Shown: positions 7,704 through 17,705, counted from the first letter of the stretch. The stretch: DNA of 52,865 bases from Jeotgalibacillus terrae (GCF_016908195.1 NZ_JAFBDK010000022.1:1-52865), one strand, 5' to 3'. Made by a program: numbers and translations. The notes: generated by a model from the sequence alone, not told the origin.

Positions 7704-9449
7704 CTATTCTCCAAGCTGTTGCACCTGGAACAGGTTATAGTAAAGACCCTTTTTCTCCATCAGCTGCTGATGGTTACCGCTTTCTGCGATCTGTCCGTGA
7801 TTAATCAAAATGATCCGGTCAGCGTGTGTAATGGTTGAAAGTCTGTGAGCCACAATAAAAGTAGTCCGGTCTTTAGCGAGCTTCTCAATTGAATCCTGAA
7901 TCAGCTGTTCACTTTCAAGATCAAGCGCTGAAGTCGCTTCATCCATTATCAGAATCGGTGGATTTTTCAGGAACACCCGCGCAATTGCAACGCGCTGCTT
8001 TTGTCCACCTGAGAGTTTCACACCCCGCTCACCTACTTTGGTGTAATAGCCTTCAGGAAGTTCCATTATAAAGTGATGGGCATTAGCCGCTTTTGCAGCT
8101 GCAATCACTTCTTCTTCTGTCGCTTCAGGATTTCCCATTTTTATATTCATCATGACAGATTCACTGAAAAGAATATTATCCTGCAGCACCATGCCAATCT
8201 GATTTCTCAGACTGCGCGCCTGCACATCACGGATATCCTTCCCATCAAGCAGGACTCTGCCTTTCGTTACATCATAAAAACGCGGGATCAGACTGACGAT
8301 GGTCGACTTACCGCCGCCACTCATACCGACAAACGCAATCGTTTCACCTGCACGTACATGAAGATGAACATCTTTTAATACGTCTTCTTCTTTTTCATCG
8401 TAAGTAAAAGAAACGTGGTCAAAAAAGACCTCTCCCCTTACGTTACTAACCTCTTTTGCACCCGGCTTATCATCCACATCATATTTTTCATCGACAAGCT
8501 CGAATACGCGGTCCATTGATGCGATCGACTGCACGAGTGTAGTTGAACTGTTCACCAGTCTTCTGAGCGGATTATATAAGCGTTCTACATAAGCAATAAA
8601 GGCAACCATAACCCCAAGCGTCAGGTCACCATTGATGACGCTGTAGCCTGCATAACCGATGACAATTAACGGCGCAATATCAGTAATCGTGTTCACGACC
8701 GCAAAAGCTTTTGCATTCCATTTTGTCTGGTCAATCGCTTTATCGAGAAAGTTTCCGTTCCGCTGGTCGAACTGTTTCTGTTCATGCGGTTCTACTGCAA
8801 AACTTTTAATGACACTCATTCCCTGTACACGTTCATGTAAATAACCCTGCACTTCGGCAAGTGCCTGTGAGCGATAGCGTGTCAGTGAACGCAGTCTCCC
8901 AAAGAAGTACTGGACAGAAAATGCATAGAGCGGGAAAACGATTAAAGATACGAGCGTCAGCTTCACATCGTAACTAAGCATAATTCCGACTGCAATTAAA
9001 ATCGTGGCAATATCAAGCCACAGATTCATCAACCCTGTCATGACGAAGTTCTTCGTCTGTTCAACGTCATTAATGACCCGGGAGATCACCTCACCCGCTC
9101 TTGTATTGGAATAATACTTAAAGCTTAATTTCTGCAGGTGTGAAAACAGCTGATCTCTGATATCAAATAAAATCTTATTACTTGTCCACTGTGCAAAATA
9201 TTGTCTGTAATACTCAACCGGTGGTCTGACAATAACAAACAGTACCATCGCTCCACCTATGAGCCAGTACAACTGGTTCAGCTTTTCATCTGCCCCCATA
9301 TCCCCGTTTACAATATCATCAATAACGTATTGAATCAGAACCGGAATTAACAGGGGAATGGCAAACTTAATCACACCGATCAGCAGTGTGAAGATAATCT
9401 GCCATTTATATGGTGCTACGAATTTCATATATCTTTTTATACTGTCCAT
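7704..9449 (-). CDS. ygaD: ABC half-transporter with fused permease (YgaD)
   Basis: The 581-aa protein joins a six-helix ABC exporter membrane domain (about 15-310) to an ATPase domain (about 335-575). Motifs are intact: Walker [10 protein letters not shown] (375-383), signature LSGGQKQR (479-486), Walker B ILIMDEA (499-505), D-loop SALD and switch His in VAHRLST. It should work as a homodimer or heterodimer exporting drugs or lipids, as for MsbA/BmrA-type proteins; the substrate is unknown. The start follows GAGGAGGGG with 6-bp spacing. It is single in its transcript, convergent with ygaE. Confidence 0.92.
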   Translation of the reverse strand: MDSIKRYMKFVAPYKWQIIFTLLIGVIKFAIPLLIPVLIQYVIDDIVNGDMGADEKLNQLYWLIGGAMVLFVIVRPPVEYYRQYFAQWTSNKILFDIRDQLFSHLQKLSFKYYSNTRAGEVISRVINDVEQTKNFVMTGLMNLWLDIATILIAVGIMLSYDVKLTLVSLIVFPLYAFSVQYFFGRLRSLTRYRSQALAEVQGYLHERVQGMSVIKSFAVEPHEQKQFDQRNGNFLDKAIDQTKWNAKAFAVVNTITDIAPLIVIGYAGYSVINGDLTLGVMVAFIAYVERLYNPLRRLVNSSTTLVQSIASMDRVFELVDEKYDVDDKPGAKEVSNVRGEVFFDHVSFTYDEKEEDVLKDVHLHVRAGETIAFVGMSGGGKSTIVSLIPRFYDVTKGRVLLDGKDIRDVQARSLRNQIGMVLQDNILFSESVMMNIKMGNPEATEEEVIAAAKAANAHHFIMELPEGYYTKVGERGVKLSGGQKQRVAIARVFLKNPPILIMDEATSALDLESEQLIQDSIEKLAKDRTTFIVAHRLSTITHADRIILINHGQIAESGNHQQLMEKKGLYYNLFQVQQLGE

Positions 9450-9478
9450 ACATATCCCCTCCTCTTTCTACAAAACAC

Positions 9479-9554
9479 GCACTGTAAAAGTGAACTGATG
9501 ATTTCCGCTGCAATCACCAGCTGTGCTAAAACAACATTGAGCTTTAAAATAGCC
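9479..9554 (-). repeat. Short (core-less) copy of a dispersed repeat
   Basis: On the minus strand this 76-bp stretch resembles both ends of the 201-bp element at 27853-28053 but lacks its GC-rich centre. It starts GGCTATTTTAAAG (9554-9542), passes through TGTTTTAGCACAGCTG and CAGCGGAAATCA, and ends near CTTTTACAGTGC (9490-9479). The ends are imperfect inverted repeats. It lies in the ygaD leader region, within the 180-bp gap that has no gene. Confidence 0.65.
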
Positions 9555-9589
9555 TTGCCTTTATAACTTAAAACAACAGATTTAAACAT

Positions 9590-9619
9590 AAAAAATCCTG
9601 TTGAAACTGGCCAACAGGA
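9590..9619 (-). terminator. Terminator of ygaC
   Basis: Minus strand stem TCCTGTTG/CAACAGGA, 8-nt loop, followed by TTTTTTATG. Confidence 0.87.
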
Positions 9620-9629
9620 ATGGTCGTGT

Positions 9630-10175
9630 TCATTCTTTTAAGCGGTATCTTTTTTGAAATTGATATCTGCTGTGCCAAACATCGATAAAGTCAGGTGCAA
9701 ACGGCCCTCTTCTTTGCTTGATCCAGCGAATCAGTTTATCAACATTGCGCTGAAGGATTCTGTCGATTACCGGAGGATAACCCATCAGCTTCCTGTGCTC
9801 CTCATATTCATCTTCATCAAGCAGCGTATATGACATATCCGGATATACTTTAATATCAAGATCATAATCAATGTATTTTACTGCTTTATCTTCATATACA
9901 AAAGGCGAGCTCAAGTTACAGTAATAATAAACCCCGTCATCACGGAGCATACAGATAATATTAAACCAGTGTTCCGCATGAAAGTAACAGATTGCAGGCT
10001 CTCTAGTCAGCCAGGTACGTCCGTCAGATTCAGTCACAATTGTACGGTCATTACCTCCGATGACAATATTTCTCGTTCCTTTCAGAACAGTTGTCTCCTG
10101 CCAGACCCGGTGAATGAGCCCATCGTGTTTGTAGCTGTGTATTTGTATACTCTGCCCTTCTGCTGGTAGCGTCAT
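9630..10175 (-). CDS. ygaC: Nucleoside tri-/diphosphate phosphatase family protein (YgaC, DUF402)
   Basis: The 181-aa protein is a close YgaC homologue of the DUF402 fold (UPF0374). The family was characterised in staphylococci as a nucleoside tri- and diphosphatase. It carries the family stretch YCNLSSPF, the [13 protein letters not shown] segment with clustered metal-binding acidic residues (about 105-125), and the LDEDEYEEH segment. ATG 10175 is selected from AGGAG at 7 bp and from the conserved beginning of the family; a longer reading frame to 10238 adds residues not seen in homologues. It is cytoplasmic and single in its transcript. Confidence 0.87.
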   Translation of the reverse strand: MTLPAEGQSIQIHSYKHDGLIHRVWQETTVLKGTRNIVIGGNDRTIVTESDGRTWLTREPAICYFHAEHWFNIICMLRDDGVYYYCNLSSPFVYEDKAVKYIDYDLDIKVYPDMSYTLLDEDEYEEHRKLMGYPPVIDRILQRNVDKLIRWIKQRRGPFAPDFIDVWHSRYQFQKRYRLKE

Positions 10176-10267
10176 CCTCCATCTCCTGCCTTTGATTAAA
10201 AAATTTACATTTTCCTGATGATTGTCAGGTCCGCTCATGTATGTATTTCACTATTATAACTCTTTCA

Positions 10268-10296
10268 TAAAAAAAGAGCCACCCAGACGGGCAGCT
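10268..10296 (-). terminator. Terminator of ygaB
   Basis: Minus strand stem AGCTGCCC/GGGTGGCT with loop GTCT (two G-U pairs), then a seven-base T-run. Confidence 0.85.
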
Positions 10297-10308
10297 GCTT
10301 AGATGATT

Positions 10309-10545
10309 CTATTCAGTTCTTATATGAACGACTTCATTCATCTGGTGATCAAACTTTTCCTGTACCTGTTTTAACCTGCAATCGAGTTCCTGAAGCTGAA
10401 TGTAGAGCTGATCTGCTGAATCATGTATTTCCATAGACAGTAAGAACTCCCGCATTTTCTTTTTCTTCTCGATTTCTGCATAGAGATGAAGTAGTTCCTC
10501 TGCCGTTTCCATTTGCTGATAGACCTTTGCTTTAAATGTATTCAT
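10309..10545 (-). CDS. ygaB: YgaB-like small coiled-coil protein
   Basis: The 78-aa, highly charged protein is predicted almost entirely helical with heptad-like Leu spacing (about 15-65), like YgaB at the same chromosomal place. ATG 10545 follows AGGAGGG; a longer reading frame runs through the sspE terminator and is not credible. Function is unknown. It lies between sspE and ygaC. Confidence 0.7.
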   Translation of the reverse strand: MNTFKAKVYQQMETAEELLHLYAEIEKKKKMREFLLSMEIHDSADQLYIQLQELDCRLKQVQEKFDHQMNEVVHIRTE

Positions 10546-10635
10546 AAAGTGAAATCCCTCCTGATAAGAACAGATTCCACTTTTAATCGATTTCTCCTTT
10601 GACTCCTTTTGTCGTTCGTCCATAAATATTACGAC

Positions 10636-10663
10636 AAAAAAACCGCCCAGGGGCGGTTTTTTC
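10636..10663. terminator. Terminator of sspE
   Basis: Symmetric stem AAAACCGCCC/GGGCGGTTTT with AG loop and runs on both sides. On the minus strand it ends the sspE transcript. Confidence 0.92.
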
Positions 10664-10671
10664 GACATTCA

Positions 10672-10854
10672 TTATGAACGTTTGTTTTGCTGCTGGTTCT
10701 GATTGCCTTTATTAGCTTCAGATTGCTTGTTCTGCTGTCTTACTTCAGCAGCATTTGTTTCTGAAGCGAACTCTTCAGCAAATGCTCCTGCATTTTGCTG
10801 CTTTACTTTTTCAACATTTGTGCCGGCTTGTGTTTTGTTTGGCTGTTTTTTCAT
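10672..10854 (-). CDS. sspE: Gamma-type small acid-soluble spore protein
   Basis: The 60-aa, Gln/Asn/Lys/Glu-rich protein has the hallmark EFASETNA segment (about residues 27-34), followed by EVRQQNKQ. EFASE is the site cut by the GPR germination protease. Gamma-type SASP do not bind DNA; they act as amino acid stores in the spore core. B. subtilis SspE has two such repeats and this one has a single clear repeat, so it is a short version. The start follows GGAGGTGAG. A perfect sigma-G promoter upstream fixes forespore expression. Confidence 0.93.
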   Translation of the reverse strand: MKKQPNKTQAGTNVEKVKQQNAGAFAEEFASETNAAEVRQQNKQSEANKGNQNQQQNKRS

Positions 10855-10877
10855 TGAGATCTCACCTCCGTGACACT

Positions 10878-10907
10878 TAATATGGTCCGGAGCGTGCGAT
10901 CTTATTC
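10878..10907 (-). promoter_or_regulatory. Sigma-G promoter of sspE
   Basis: Minus strand GAATA (10907-10903), exactly 18 bp, then CATATTA (10884-10878). This matches the forespore sigma-G consensus GHATR-N18-CATWHTA at every position. The -10 lies about 23 bp before the sspE start. Confidence 0.87.
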
Positions 10908-10912
10908 ATAAC

Positions 10913-12771
<1,859 letters not shown>

Positions 12772-12851
12772 AAATCATCATCCTTTGTGTTAAATCACTG
12801 GTGTTCGGGGGAATAGTGTATTGACAGCCGTTTTAGTAGGCAGATCATTTC

Positions 12852-12881
12852 TTGCAATATATACTTGTAATACGAGATAAT
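12852..12881 (+). promoter_or_regulatory. Probable yfhP promoter
   Basis: -35 TTGCAA (12852-12857), 18-bp spacer, -10 GATAAT (12876-12881), about 35 bp upstream of the yfhP start. A TTGACA at 12821-12826 has no good -10 at normal spacing. Confidence 0.5.
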
Positions 12882-12915
12882 TAAAAACTGAAACGTACGT
12901 TAGGAGGAGTCGCAC

Positions 12916-13899
12916 ATGGATACTGGTACTCATATCGTAATGGGATTTGCGATTGGCGGTCTTGCTGCCATTGACCCAGTTGTTGCAAACGATCCTGCAA
13001 CTGCCCAGAGCGTATTAATAGCTGCTGTGATCGGCTCACAGGCTCCTGACGCTGACACAGTGCTGAAACTCCGTAATAATGCTGTATATATCAGACACCA
13101 CCGTGGGATTACACATTCTGTTCCGGCTGTGATGCTGTGGCCGATTGCCATTACTGCAGCAATCTTTCCATTCTTTCCTGAAGCGAATCTGCTTCACTTA
13201 TGGCTATGGACGTTTCTTGCTGTATTTTTGCATGTATTCGTTGATATTTTCAACAGCTATGGCACTCAGGCACTCAGGCCCTTTTCATCCAGGTGGGTAG
13301 CGCTCGGTGTGATCAACACATTTGATCCGATTATATTCGGAATACACATCATCGGACTGATCATCTGGGGATTTGGTGCAAATCCTGTTCCAACTTTTCT
13401 CATTATGTATACAGTCATTGTCGGCTATTATGTGATCAGGTTTATGCTGCAATCCGCGGTGCGTCATTCCATTAAAAAAACGATACCGAAAGCGGATAAT
13501 GTTATTATCGCACCTACAATCCGCTTTTACCAATGGCGAATTGCAGCCGAGACAAAAGAGCATTTTTATGTGGGACGGGCATATGGAAGATCGATTACGA
13601 TATATGACAAGTTCAAAAAGAAGTCTATTCCTGATAATGAAATTTTTCAAAAAGCAAAAACTGACCGCAATGTATCAGCTTTCTTATCCTTCTCTCCTCT
13701 TTACAGGTGGGAACTGAGTGAAGGCGATGATCAGTACGAGGTACGATTTATTGACCTGAGATACCGCAGTAATGATCACTATCCATTTGTTGCGGTTGTC
13801 CAGATGGATAAGGATCTGGATATTCAGAGTTCTTATACAGGCTGGATCTTCAGCGAAGAAAAGCTGCAGAAGAAGCTGGATATTCTGCCGAATGAATAA
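12916..13899 (+). CDS. yfhP: YfhP family membrane-bound metal-dependent hydrolase
   Basis: The 327-aa protein belongs to the YdjM/YfhP membrane hydrolase family (PF04307-type). Metal-binding histidines typical of the family are in the N-terminal region: MDTGTH, then HHRGITHS (about 62-69), and LHVFVDIFNSYG (about 100-111). Four or five membrane helices lie in residues 5-180, and the C-terminal 140 residues are soluble. GGAGGAG precedes the start. In B. subtilis YfhP is reported as a possible negative regulator of mutY, fabL, sspE and itself; the divergent layout here fits, but the mechanism is unknown. Confidence 0.85.
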   Translation: MDTGTHIVMGFAIGGLAAIDPVVANDPATAQSVLIAAVIGSQAPDADTVLKLRNNAVYIRHHRGITHSVPAVMLWPIAITAAIFPFFPEANLLHLWLWTFLAVFLHVFVDIFNSYGTQALRPFSSRWVALGVINTFDPIIFGIHIIGLIIWGFGANPVPTFLIMYTVIVGYYVIRFMLQSAVRHSIKKTIPKADNVIIAPTIRFYQWRIAAETKEHFYVGRAYGRSITIYDKFKKKSIPDNEIFQKAKTDRNVSAFLSFSPLYRWELSEGDDQYEVRFIDLRYRSNDHYPFVAVVQMDKDLDIQSSYTGWIFSEEKLQKKLDILPNE

Positions 13900-13901
13900 C
13901 G

Positions 13902-13932
13902 AAGCAGCAGGCATGAGCCTGCTGCTTTTTTA
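13902..13932 (+). terminator. Terminator of yfhP
   Basis: 11-bp stem AAGCAGCAGGC/GCCTGCTGCTT with loop ATGA, followed by TTTTT. It touches the 3' end of convergent yfhJ. Confidence 0.9.
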
Positions 13933-14193
13933 ATGGATATCATCACTTTTTAATATAGCTGCGTACTTCTCGTTCATAGAAGCAACATCACTGATTCTGT
14001 CTCCGTAGTTTTCAATCCACTGTTCAACGATTCTCTTTGACATTTCCTCACCCTGATATTCATAACCCGCTTTTGCATAGGTCGCTTCAAAGTCTTCCCG
14101 GAGAAGATCAATCAGCATGCCTGCTTTAGTTTCAGAGAGTGACGGATCCTTCATCCGCAGTTTATCAATTAGTTCCTGTCTGATTTCATTCAT
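13930..14193 (-). CDS. yfhJ: YfhJ family (WVELL-type) small protein
   Basis: The 87-aa soluble helical protein matches B. subtilis YfhJ in length and pattern: DFEATYAKAGYEYQGEEM (about 34-51) followed by VEQWIENYG. The characteristic WVELL is replaced here by MLIDLL. Function is unknown. It overlaps the yfhH stop by four bases (ATGA), so the two are translationally coupled. Confidence 0.82.
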   Translation of the reverse strand: MNEIRQELIDKLRMKDPSLSETKAGMLIDLLREDFEATYAKAGYEYQGEEMSKRIVEQWIENYGDRISDVASMNEKYAAILKSDDIH

Positions 14194-14525
14194 GATTGAC
14201 CTCCTTTAGATTGCTCAAGCAGAGAGATCGGCAGGGCTTCCTGTGTTCTTTCGCCACCAAGTCTGTAACCCCAGGCGAATACGCCGTTCAGATAATCCAC
14301 CTTAAAATAAGTGCCCGGATCATTCTTGATCGCATACACTTCACCTTTGTGAAAATCTTTCGGGTTTAAAAGGTATGCTTCAGCCATAATGGACTTCCGT
14401 TCTAAAACGGCAAATTCGTTTACAATGCCGAGCGCTTCCGCTTTACGCGCTTTTTCTTTCAGCTGGGCAATCTCCTGCTTCAGTTCGTATTCAGTCATCG
14501 TACTGTATCTTTTTTCTGTAGACAT
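14190..14525 (-). CDS. yfhH: YfhH family protein (DUF1811)
   Basis: The 111-aa protein matches YfhH: an N-terminal helical half (EKRYSTMTEYELKQEIAQL, then ARKAEALGIVNEFAVLERK) and a C-terminal small beta-barrel-like half ending EALPISLL. ATG 14525 follows GAGGTG; a GTG three codons upstream is less likely. It is the first gene of a two-gene unit with yfhJ. In B. subtilis yfhH lies next to recX, which is also near here. Function is unknown. Confidence 0.85.
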   Translation of the reverse strand: MSTEKRYSTMTEYELKQEIAQLKEKARKAEALGIVNEFAVLERKSIMAEAYLLNPKDFHKGEVYAIKNDPGTYFKVDYLNGVFAWGYRLGGERTQEALPISLLEQSKGGQS

Positions 14526-14614
14526 TTTTAACACCTCATGAGCATTATAATGGTTGCGCAGAGCAAAATCACGAATGGAAGTTGAATTATGTAAATGAAA
14601 TTTTGTTTACCTGC

Positions 14615-14938
14615 CTATAAGTGACTTTTATTTACTTTTCTATTGTATACGAATGCGGTAATGACGTTTAGTATAATCGTTACTCCGGCAAGAATACCAG
14701 AAAGAACAACGACTGCTCTAGTCGTATCCATCAGCGACACCCAAGCCTCTATTCTGACTAGGTAATCGTTGTATAGAATCTGAAAAAGCAGTGCAATGAC
14801 GCAGGAACTGATACTTGCAATTGAAAACAAAGGCCAGCTTTTATTATTCTTCTTATTGTGCTTTGCGAGCATCGCAATAGGTAAGATCCATGCAATCAAC
14901 CCCAGCAAGAGGCTGCCAATATTTAACCACCCATACAT
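14615..14938 (-). CDS. Small three-helix membrane protein of the PadR/DUF2812 operon
   Basis: The 107-aa protein has three hydrophobic helices (about 5-23, 36-57, 74-97) separated by charged loops (KHNKKNNKSW, RIEAW). I recognise no family. It is the third gene of a tight operon (17-bp gap after the DUF2812 gene). By context it is probably part of the envelope function controlled by the PadR protein. No signal peptide or catalytic motif is visible. Confidence 0.6.
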   Translation of the reverse strand: MYGWLNIGSLLLGLIAWILPIAMLAKHNKKNNKSWPLFSIASISSCVIALLFQILYNDYLVRIEAWVSLMDTTRAVVVLSGILAGVTIILNVITAFVYNRKVNKSHL

Positions 14939-14954
14939 ACATCAGATCCCCTTT

Positions 14955-15512
14955 CTAATTCACATTTCCATTGATGATTTTTTTCAATTTGAAAAAGCCT
15001 GATACGTATTTCATTGAGTAAAGAGTCAGTGATAACCAGCCAATCCATATGAGCGATAAGATGAAAAGAATGCCTCTTGGAAAGAGGTCCAGATAAAATA
15101 AATTCAATGCCAGAACTGTCGAAATGATAACCGCTATAACTGATAGCGGAATCAACTGAATCAGCTTACGCTTTATGATTTTATTACACATCATCATTTT
15201 CGTTTCACGGTCACTGAATAGTTGATCTTCACTGTATTGCAAAGCCGGCTTTGAAAAATAGTACTTCCCTTCTTTTTCAGTAATGAATGACCATCCGAAG
15301 TCAGTGAATAATTGTATGTACTCGCTTTTTTGCTGTTCTTTTGGATTAAAATCGATCTGATAAATAACAGACTCCTGATCACATGCCTCAAAGAAGTATT
15401 TTTTCCCTCTGATCTCAGTGAGTTGCCATCCTGCGCTGTGTTGAGACGACAAAAATGCCTGCTCCTCCTCAAAATCGGAAAGATAAAATTTTTTTCTGAT
15501 CTTTTTTACCAT
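14955..15512 (-). CDS. DUF2812 domain membrane protein
   Basis: The 185-aa protein has a soluble N-terminal half typical of DUF2812 (about 8-95). Its two parallel segments read like LSSQHSAGWQLTEIRGKKYF and FTDFGWSFITEKEGKYYF, an internal duplication of a small beta unit. Two membrane helices follow at about 118-165. DUF2812 proteins are regularly found downstream of PadR regulators in Firmicutes; their role is unknown, and an anti-sigma-like or envelope-stress role has been guessed. It is second in the operon, 12 bp after padR. Confidence 0.75.
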   Translation of the reverse strand: MVKKIRKKFYLSDFEEEQAFLSSQHSAGWQLTEIRGKKYFFEACDQESVIYQIDFNPKEQQKSEYIQLFTDFGWSFITEKEGKYYFSKPALQYSEDQLFSDRETKMMMCNKIIKRKLIQLIPLSVIAVIISTVLALNLFYLDLFPRGILFILSLIWIGWLSLTLYSMKYVSGFFKLKKIINGNVN

Positions 15513-15524
15513 GTTGACATCCCC

Positions 15525-15833
15525 CTATGTCCTTGAATTTTTATATAATCTTTCGATACGCAGAATTTCAATATCTAATATTTCACGTCCCAGGTCAGTC
15601 ATTTTGTAAAACTTCCGGTTGCTCTCTGTTTTAGTAAGAACAATTAAGCCGTCTTTCTCCATCTTAGATAAACTGGTATAGACCGTACCTGCCCCCAGAT
15701 TGATTTCACCTTTTGTAAGGTCTTTGACAAACTGCATGATACTGTAACCATGCATTTCATTTTGTAAAGAAAACAGGATATAAAAGCTGGTTTCTGTCAT
15801 TGGCATATAATATCTGCGTATTCTTTTATCCAA
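15525..15833 (-). CDS. PadR family transcriptional regulator
   Basis: The 102-aa protein has a PadR winged helix (about 10-85): SFYILFSLQNEMHGYSIMQF, then GAGTVYTSLSKMEKDGLI as recognition helix and wing start. The C-terminal dimer helix is short (about 86-102), as in the small subfamily-2 PadR proteins. The start is TTG 15833, supported by AAAGGTGG 7 bp upstream; an internal ATG would cut into the domain. Two 19-bp repeats overlap its promoter and are probable binding sites, giving autoregulation of the three-gene operon. The ligand is unknown. Confidence 0.85.
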   Translation of the reverse strand: MDKRIRRYYMPMTETSFYILFSLQNEMHGYSIMQFVKDLTKGEINLGAGTVYTSLSKMEKDGLIVLTKTESNRKFYKMTDLGREILDIEILRIERLYKNSRT

Positions 15834-15849
15834 TTCAACACCACCTTTT

Positions 15850-15901
15850 TATAGCGTACTGCGATATAATTGATTATAGCGAAGTGTGATATACTTAACA
15901 A
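15850..15901 (-). promoter_or_regulatory. padR operon promoter with tandem operator-like repeats
   Basis: Minus strand promoter TTGTTA (15901-15896), 17 bp, TATAAT (15878-15873). Two 19-bp copies of TATAGCGNANTGNGATATA lie at 15850-15868 and 15875-15893 (plus-strand reading). Each is an imperfect dyad, and they are spaced 25 bp centre to centre. One lies between -35 and -10 and one just downstream of -10, where a repressor would block transcription. Confidence 0.75.
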
Positions 15902-15955
15902 CATAAATATTCAGTCTTATTTATCGCAGAACACTGCTATTTTTTCTCAACACTG

Positions 15956-15997
15956 AAAAAAACGCCCCTTAACCTGATTTGAAAGGTTAGGAGCGTT
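15956..15997 (-). terminator. Orphan minus-strand terminator-like hairpin before the SDR gene
   Basis: Imperfect 13-14-bp stem (AACGCCCCTTAACCT, 15961-15975, with AGGTTAGGAGCGTT, 15984-15997), followed on the minus strand by a seven-base T-run. No minus-strand gene ends immediately to its right except recX, 740 bp away, whose own 3' end lacks a T-tailed hairpin. Confidence 0.6.
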
Positions 15998-16040
15998 TTA
16001 CCGGTTTGAAATTTTTAAATGTAAACAAAGGAGAATTCAA

Positions 16041-16700
16041 ATGACTAAAAAAATTGCTTTAATCACAGGCGCTGGATCCGGACTTGGAAAAGAACTCGCG
16101 CTGTTATTCGGACAGGATTATCATATCGTACTAGTTGGCAGAACAGCTGATAAGCTTGAAGATGTTGCAGCAGCAGTAGCTGAAAGTACCGTCCTGACTG
16201 CTGATGTGTCTGACCCTTCTTCTATCCGGGATCTTTATGAGCAGCTGAAAGAAAAGGATCTGCTGCCTGATCTGCTTGTCAATAATGCAGGCGTTGGTCA
16301 CTTTGGGAAGGCGGAGAGCTTAAGCTATGATCAGTTGAATGAAATGATGCACATTAATGCAATCGGGCCAATGCTTTTAACAAATAAGCTGCTGCCGGAT
16401 ATGAAAAAGAAGCAAAGTGGTATTATATTAAATATCCTTTCTACTGCTGCACAAAAAGGGAAAGTCAATGAAACAGGATATGTTGCTTCAAAATATGCGT
16501 TCCGGGGTTATTCAGAAAGTCTTGCAAAAGAAGTGGCTGATGATGGAATTCGTGTAGTGAGAGCTTACATGGGCGGAATGAATACCCCATTTTGGGACCA
16601 TAACCATTATATCTCCGATCCTCAGAGACTCCCTGCACCGAAAGAAATTGCTGAAAGAATTTACAAACAGATGGATCAGGATGAAATTCAGGCATCCTGA
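16041..16700 (+). CDS. Short-chain dehydrogenase/reductase
   Basis: The 219-aa NAD(P)-dependent SDR has TGAGSGLG (9-16) for cofactor binding, NNAG (83-86), Ser136 and Y149-x3-K153 as catalytic residues. Substrate is unknown. GGAGAA lies before the start. The C-terminus ends EIQAS directly before the terminator, a little short of typical relatives, which suggests a trimmed end rather than a break. It is convergent with recX and separated from the padR operon by a hairpin. Confidence 0.85.
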   Translation: MTKKIALITGAGSGLGKELALLFGQDYHIVLVGRTADKLEDVAAAVAESTVLTADVSDPSSIRDLYEQLKEKDLLPDLLVNNAGVGHFGKAESLSYDQLNEMMHINAIGPMLLTNKLLPDMKKKQSGIILNILSTAAQKGKVNETGYVASKYAFRGYSESLAKEVADDGIRVVRAYMGGMNTPFWDHNHYISDPQRLPAPKEIAERIYKQMDQDEIQAS

Positions 16701-16710
16701 CCTAACCCGG

Positions 16711-16742
16711 CTGATCCTGCTGATCAGGATCAGTCTTTTTTA
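16711..16742 (+). terminator. Terminator of the SDR gene
   Basis: Stem CTGATCCTG/CAGGATCAG, 5-nt loop, then TCTTTTTT. On the minus strand it has no T-tail, so it probably does not stop recX transcripts. Confidence 0.85.
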
Positions 16743-17543
16743 ATCTTCTTCCTTTAACTCTTCAATTGACCACTCAATTTCATCCATTGTAAAACCTTTA
16801 CGATATAAAGCCTGCTTCATCTTCTGTTCATATTCAAACCCTTCAAACTTACGGGCATACTTGTTATGCGCTTTTTTCGCCTGGGATAAAACAGCCGTTT
16901 TCTGTTCATCTTCATCTCTTTCAACAGACAGGTCGGCAAGTACTGCAGATACAGTCTGACCGCTGTATCCTTTTCTCGCAAGGGTATCCTGCGCCTTCTT
17001 TTTAATCTGCAGTGGTGACAGCTTAGGATTCTTTTTAATTACCTTCTCCATAATGGCAAATGCACGTTCTTTCCATTCATCTGCATCTTTTTCACTTAGG
17101 AGTGCTTCAATAATTTCATTTGACACGCCTTTTTCACTCAGACCCAATTTGATCTGAAGCGGACCTTTATCTGTGGTATTGATTTTTGTATTCATAAAAG
17201 CCTTAGCGAAAGCTTCATCGTTTACATAACCGTAGCGTCTCAGCTTATGAAGCGCTTCTTCAATTGCAGCTTCTCCCATTTCATGCTCTTTTAGATGAAG
17301 AAAGATCTCATGTTCAGATCGCATTCTGTAACTTAAGTAAACAAGCGCTTTATTAAAGCCTTTTCTGACCTGATCCTCGTATTCAATTTCACCAATATCA
17401 AAATCATCAAGTTCTTTATTTTTCTGTAACTGATGCTGGACCAGCACAGCTTCATCCACACTAAATGCATACTTTCCATCAAGAAATATATTATAGCGCT
17501 CTTCATTGCGCTTTTGCTTTGTGATCTTTGTAATAACGGGCAT
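16740..17543 (-). CDS. recX: Regulatory protein RecX
   Basis: The 267-aa protein is a full-length Bacillus-type RecX (264 aa in B. subtilis), which modulates RecA filaments. It has three-helix RecX repeats: one around LSYRMRSEHEIFLHLKEHE (about 71-90), one around LRRYGYVNDEAFAKAFM, and further ones to the end, with the extended N- and C-terminal parts typical of Firmicutes. ATG 17543 follows GGAGGTG; the upstream TTG is not supported. It is divergent from yfhF and convergent with the SDR gene. Confidence 0.92.
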   Translation of the reverse strand: MPVITKITKQKRNEERYNIFLDGKYAFSVDEAVLVQHQLQKNKELDDFDIGEIEYEDQVRKGFNKALVYLSYRMRSEHEIFLHLKEHEMGEAAIEEALHKLRRYGYVNDEAFAKAFMNTKINTTDKGPLQIKLGLSEKGVSNEIIEALLSEKDADEWKERAFAIMEKVIKKNPKLSPLQIKKKAQDTLARKGYSGQTVSAVLADLSVERDEDEQKTAVLSQAKKAHNKYARKFEGFEYEQKMKQALYRKGFTMDEIEWSIEELKEED

Positions 17544-17705
17544 GTGAGACACCTCCAATCAAACAATATCATACTTTTTTGAAAATGGCTTTGTGAATGT
17601 TCGAATATGAAAACACATTATTATTTCCCTCAGGACATGTTAAGAAGGGATTATGGGTATTGAAGTGGAAAAGAGTATTTAATCATAGTGCCGGAGGGGA
17701 TGCAG

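Noticed and set aside
16041-16700. Frameshifted or truncated SDR gene
   Set aside because: The C-terminus is a little short, but all catalytic motifs are in one frame and a proper terminator follows at once.
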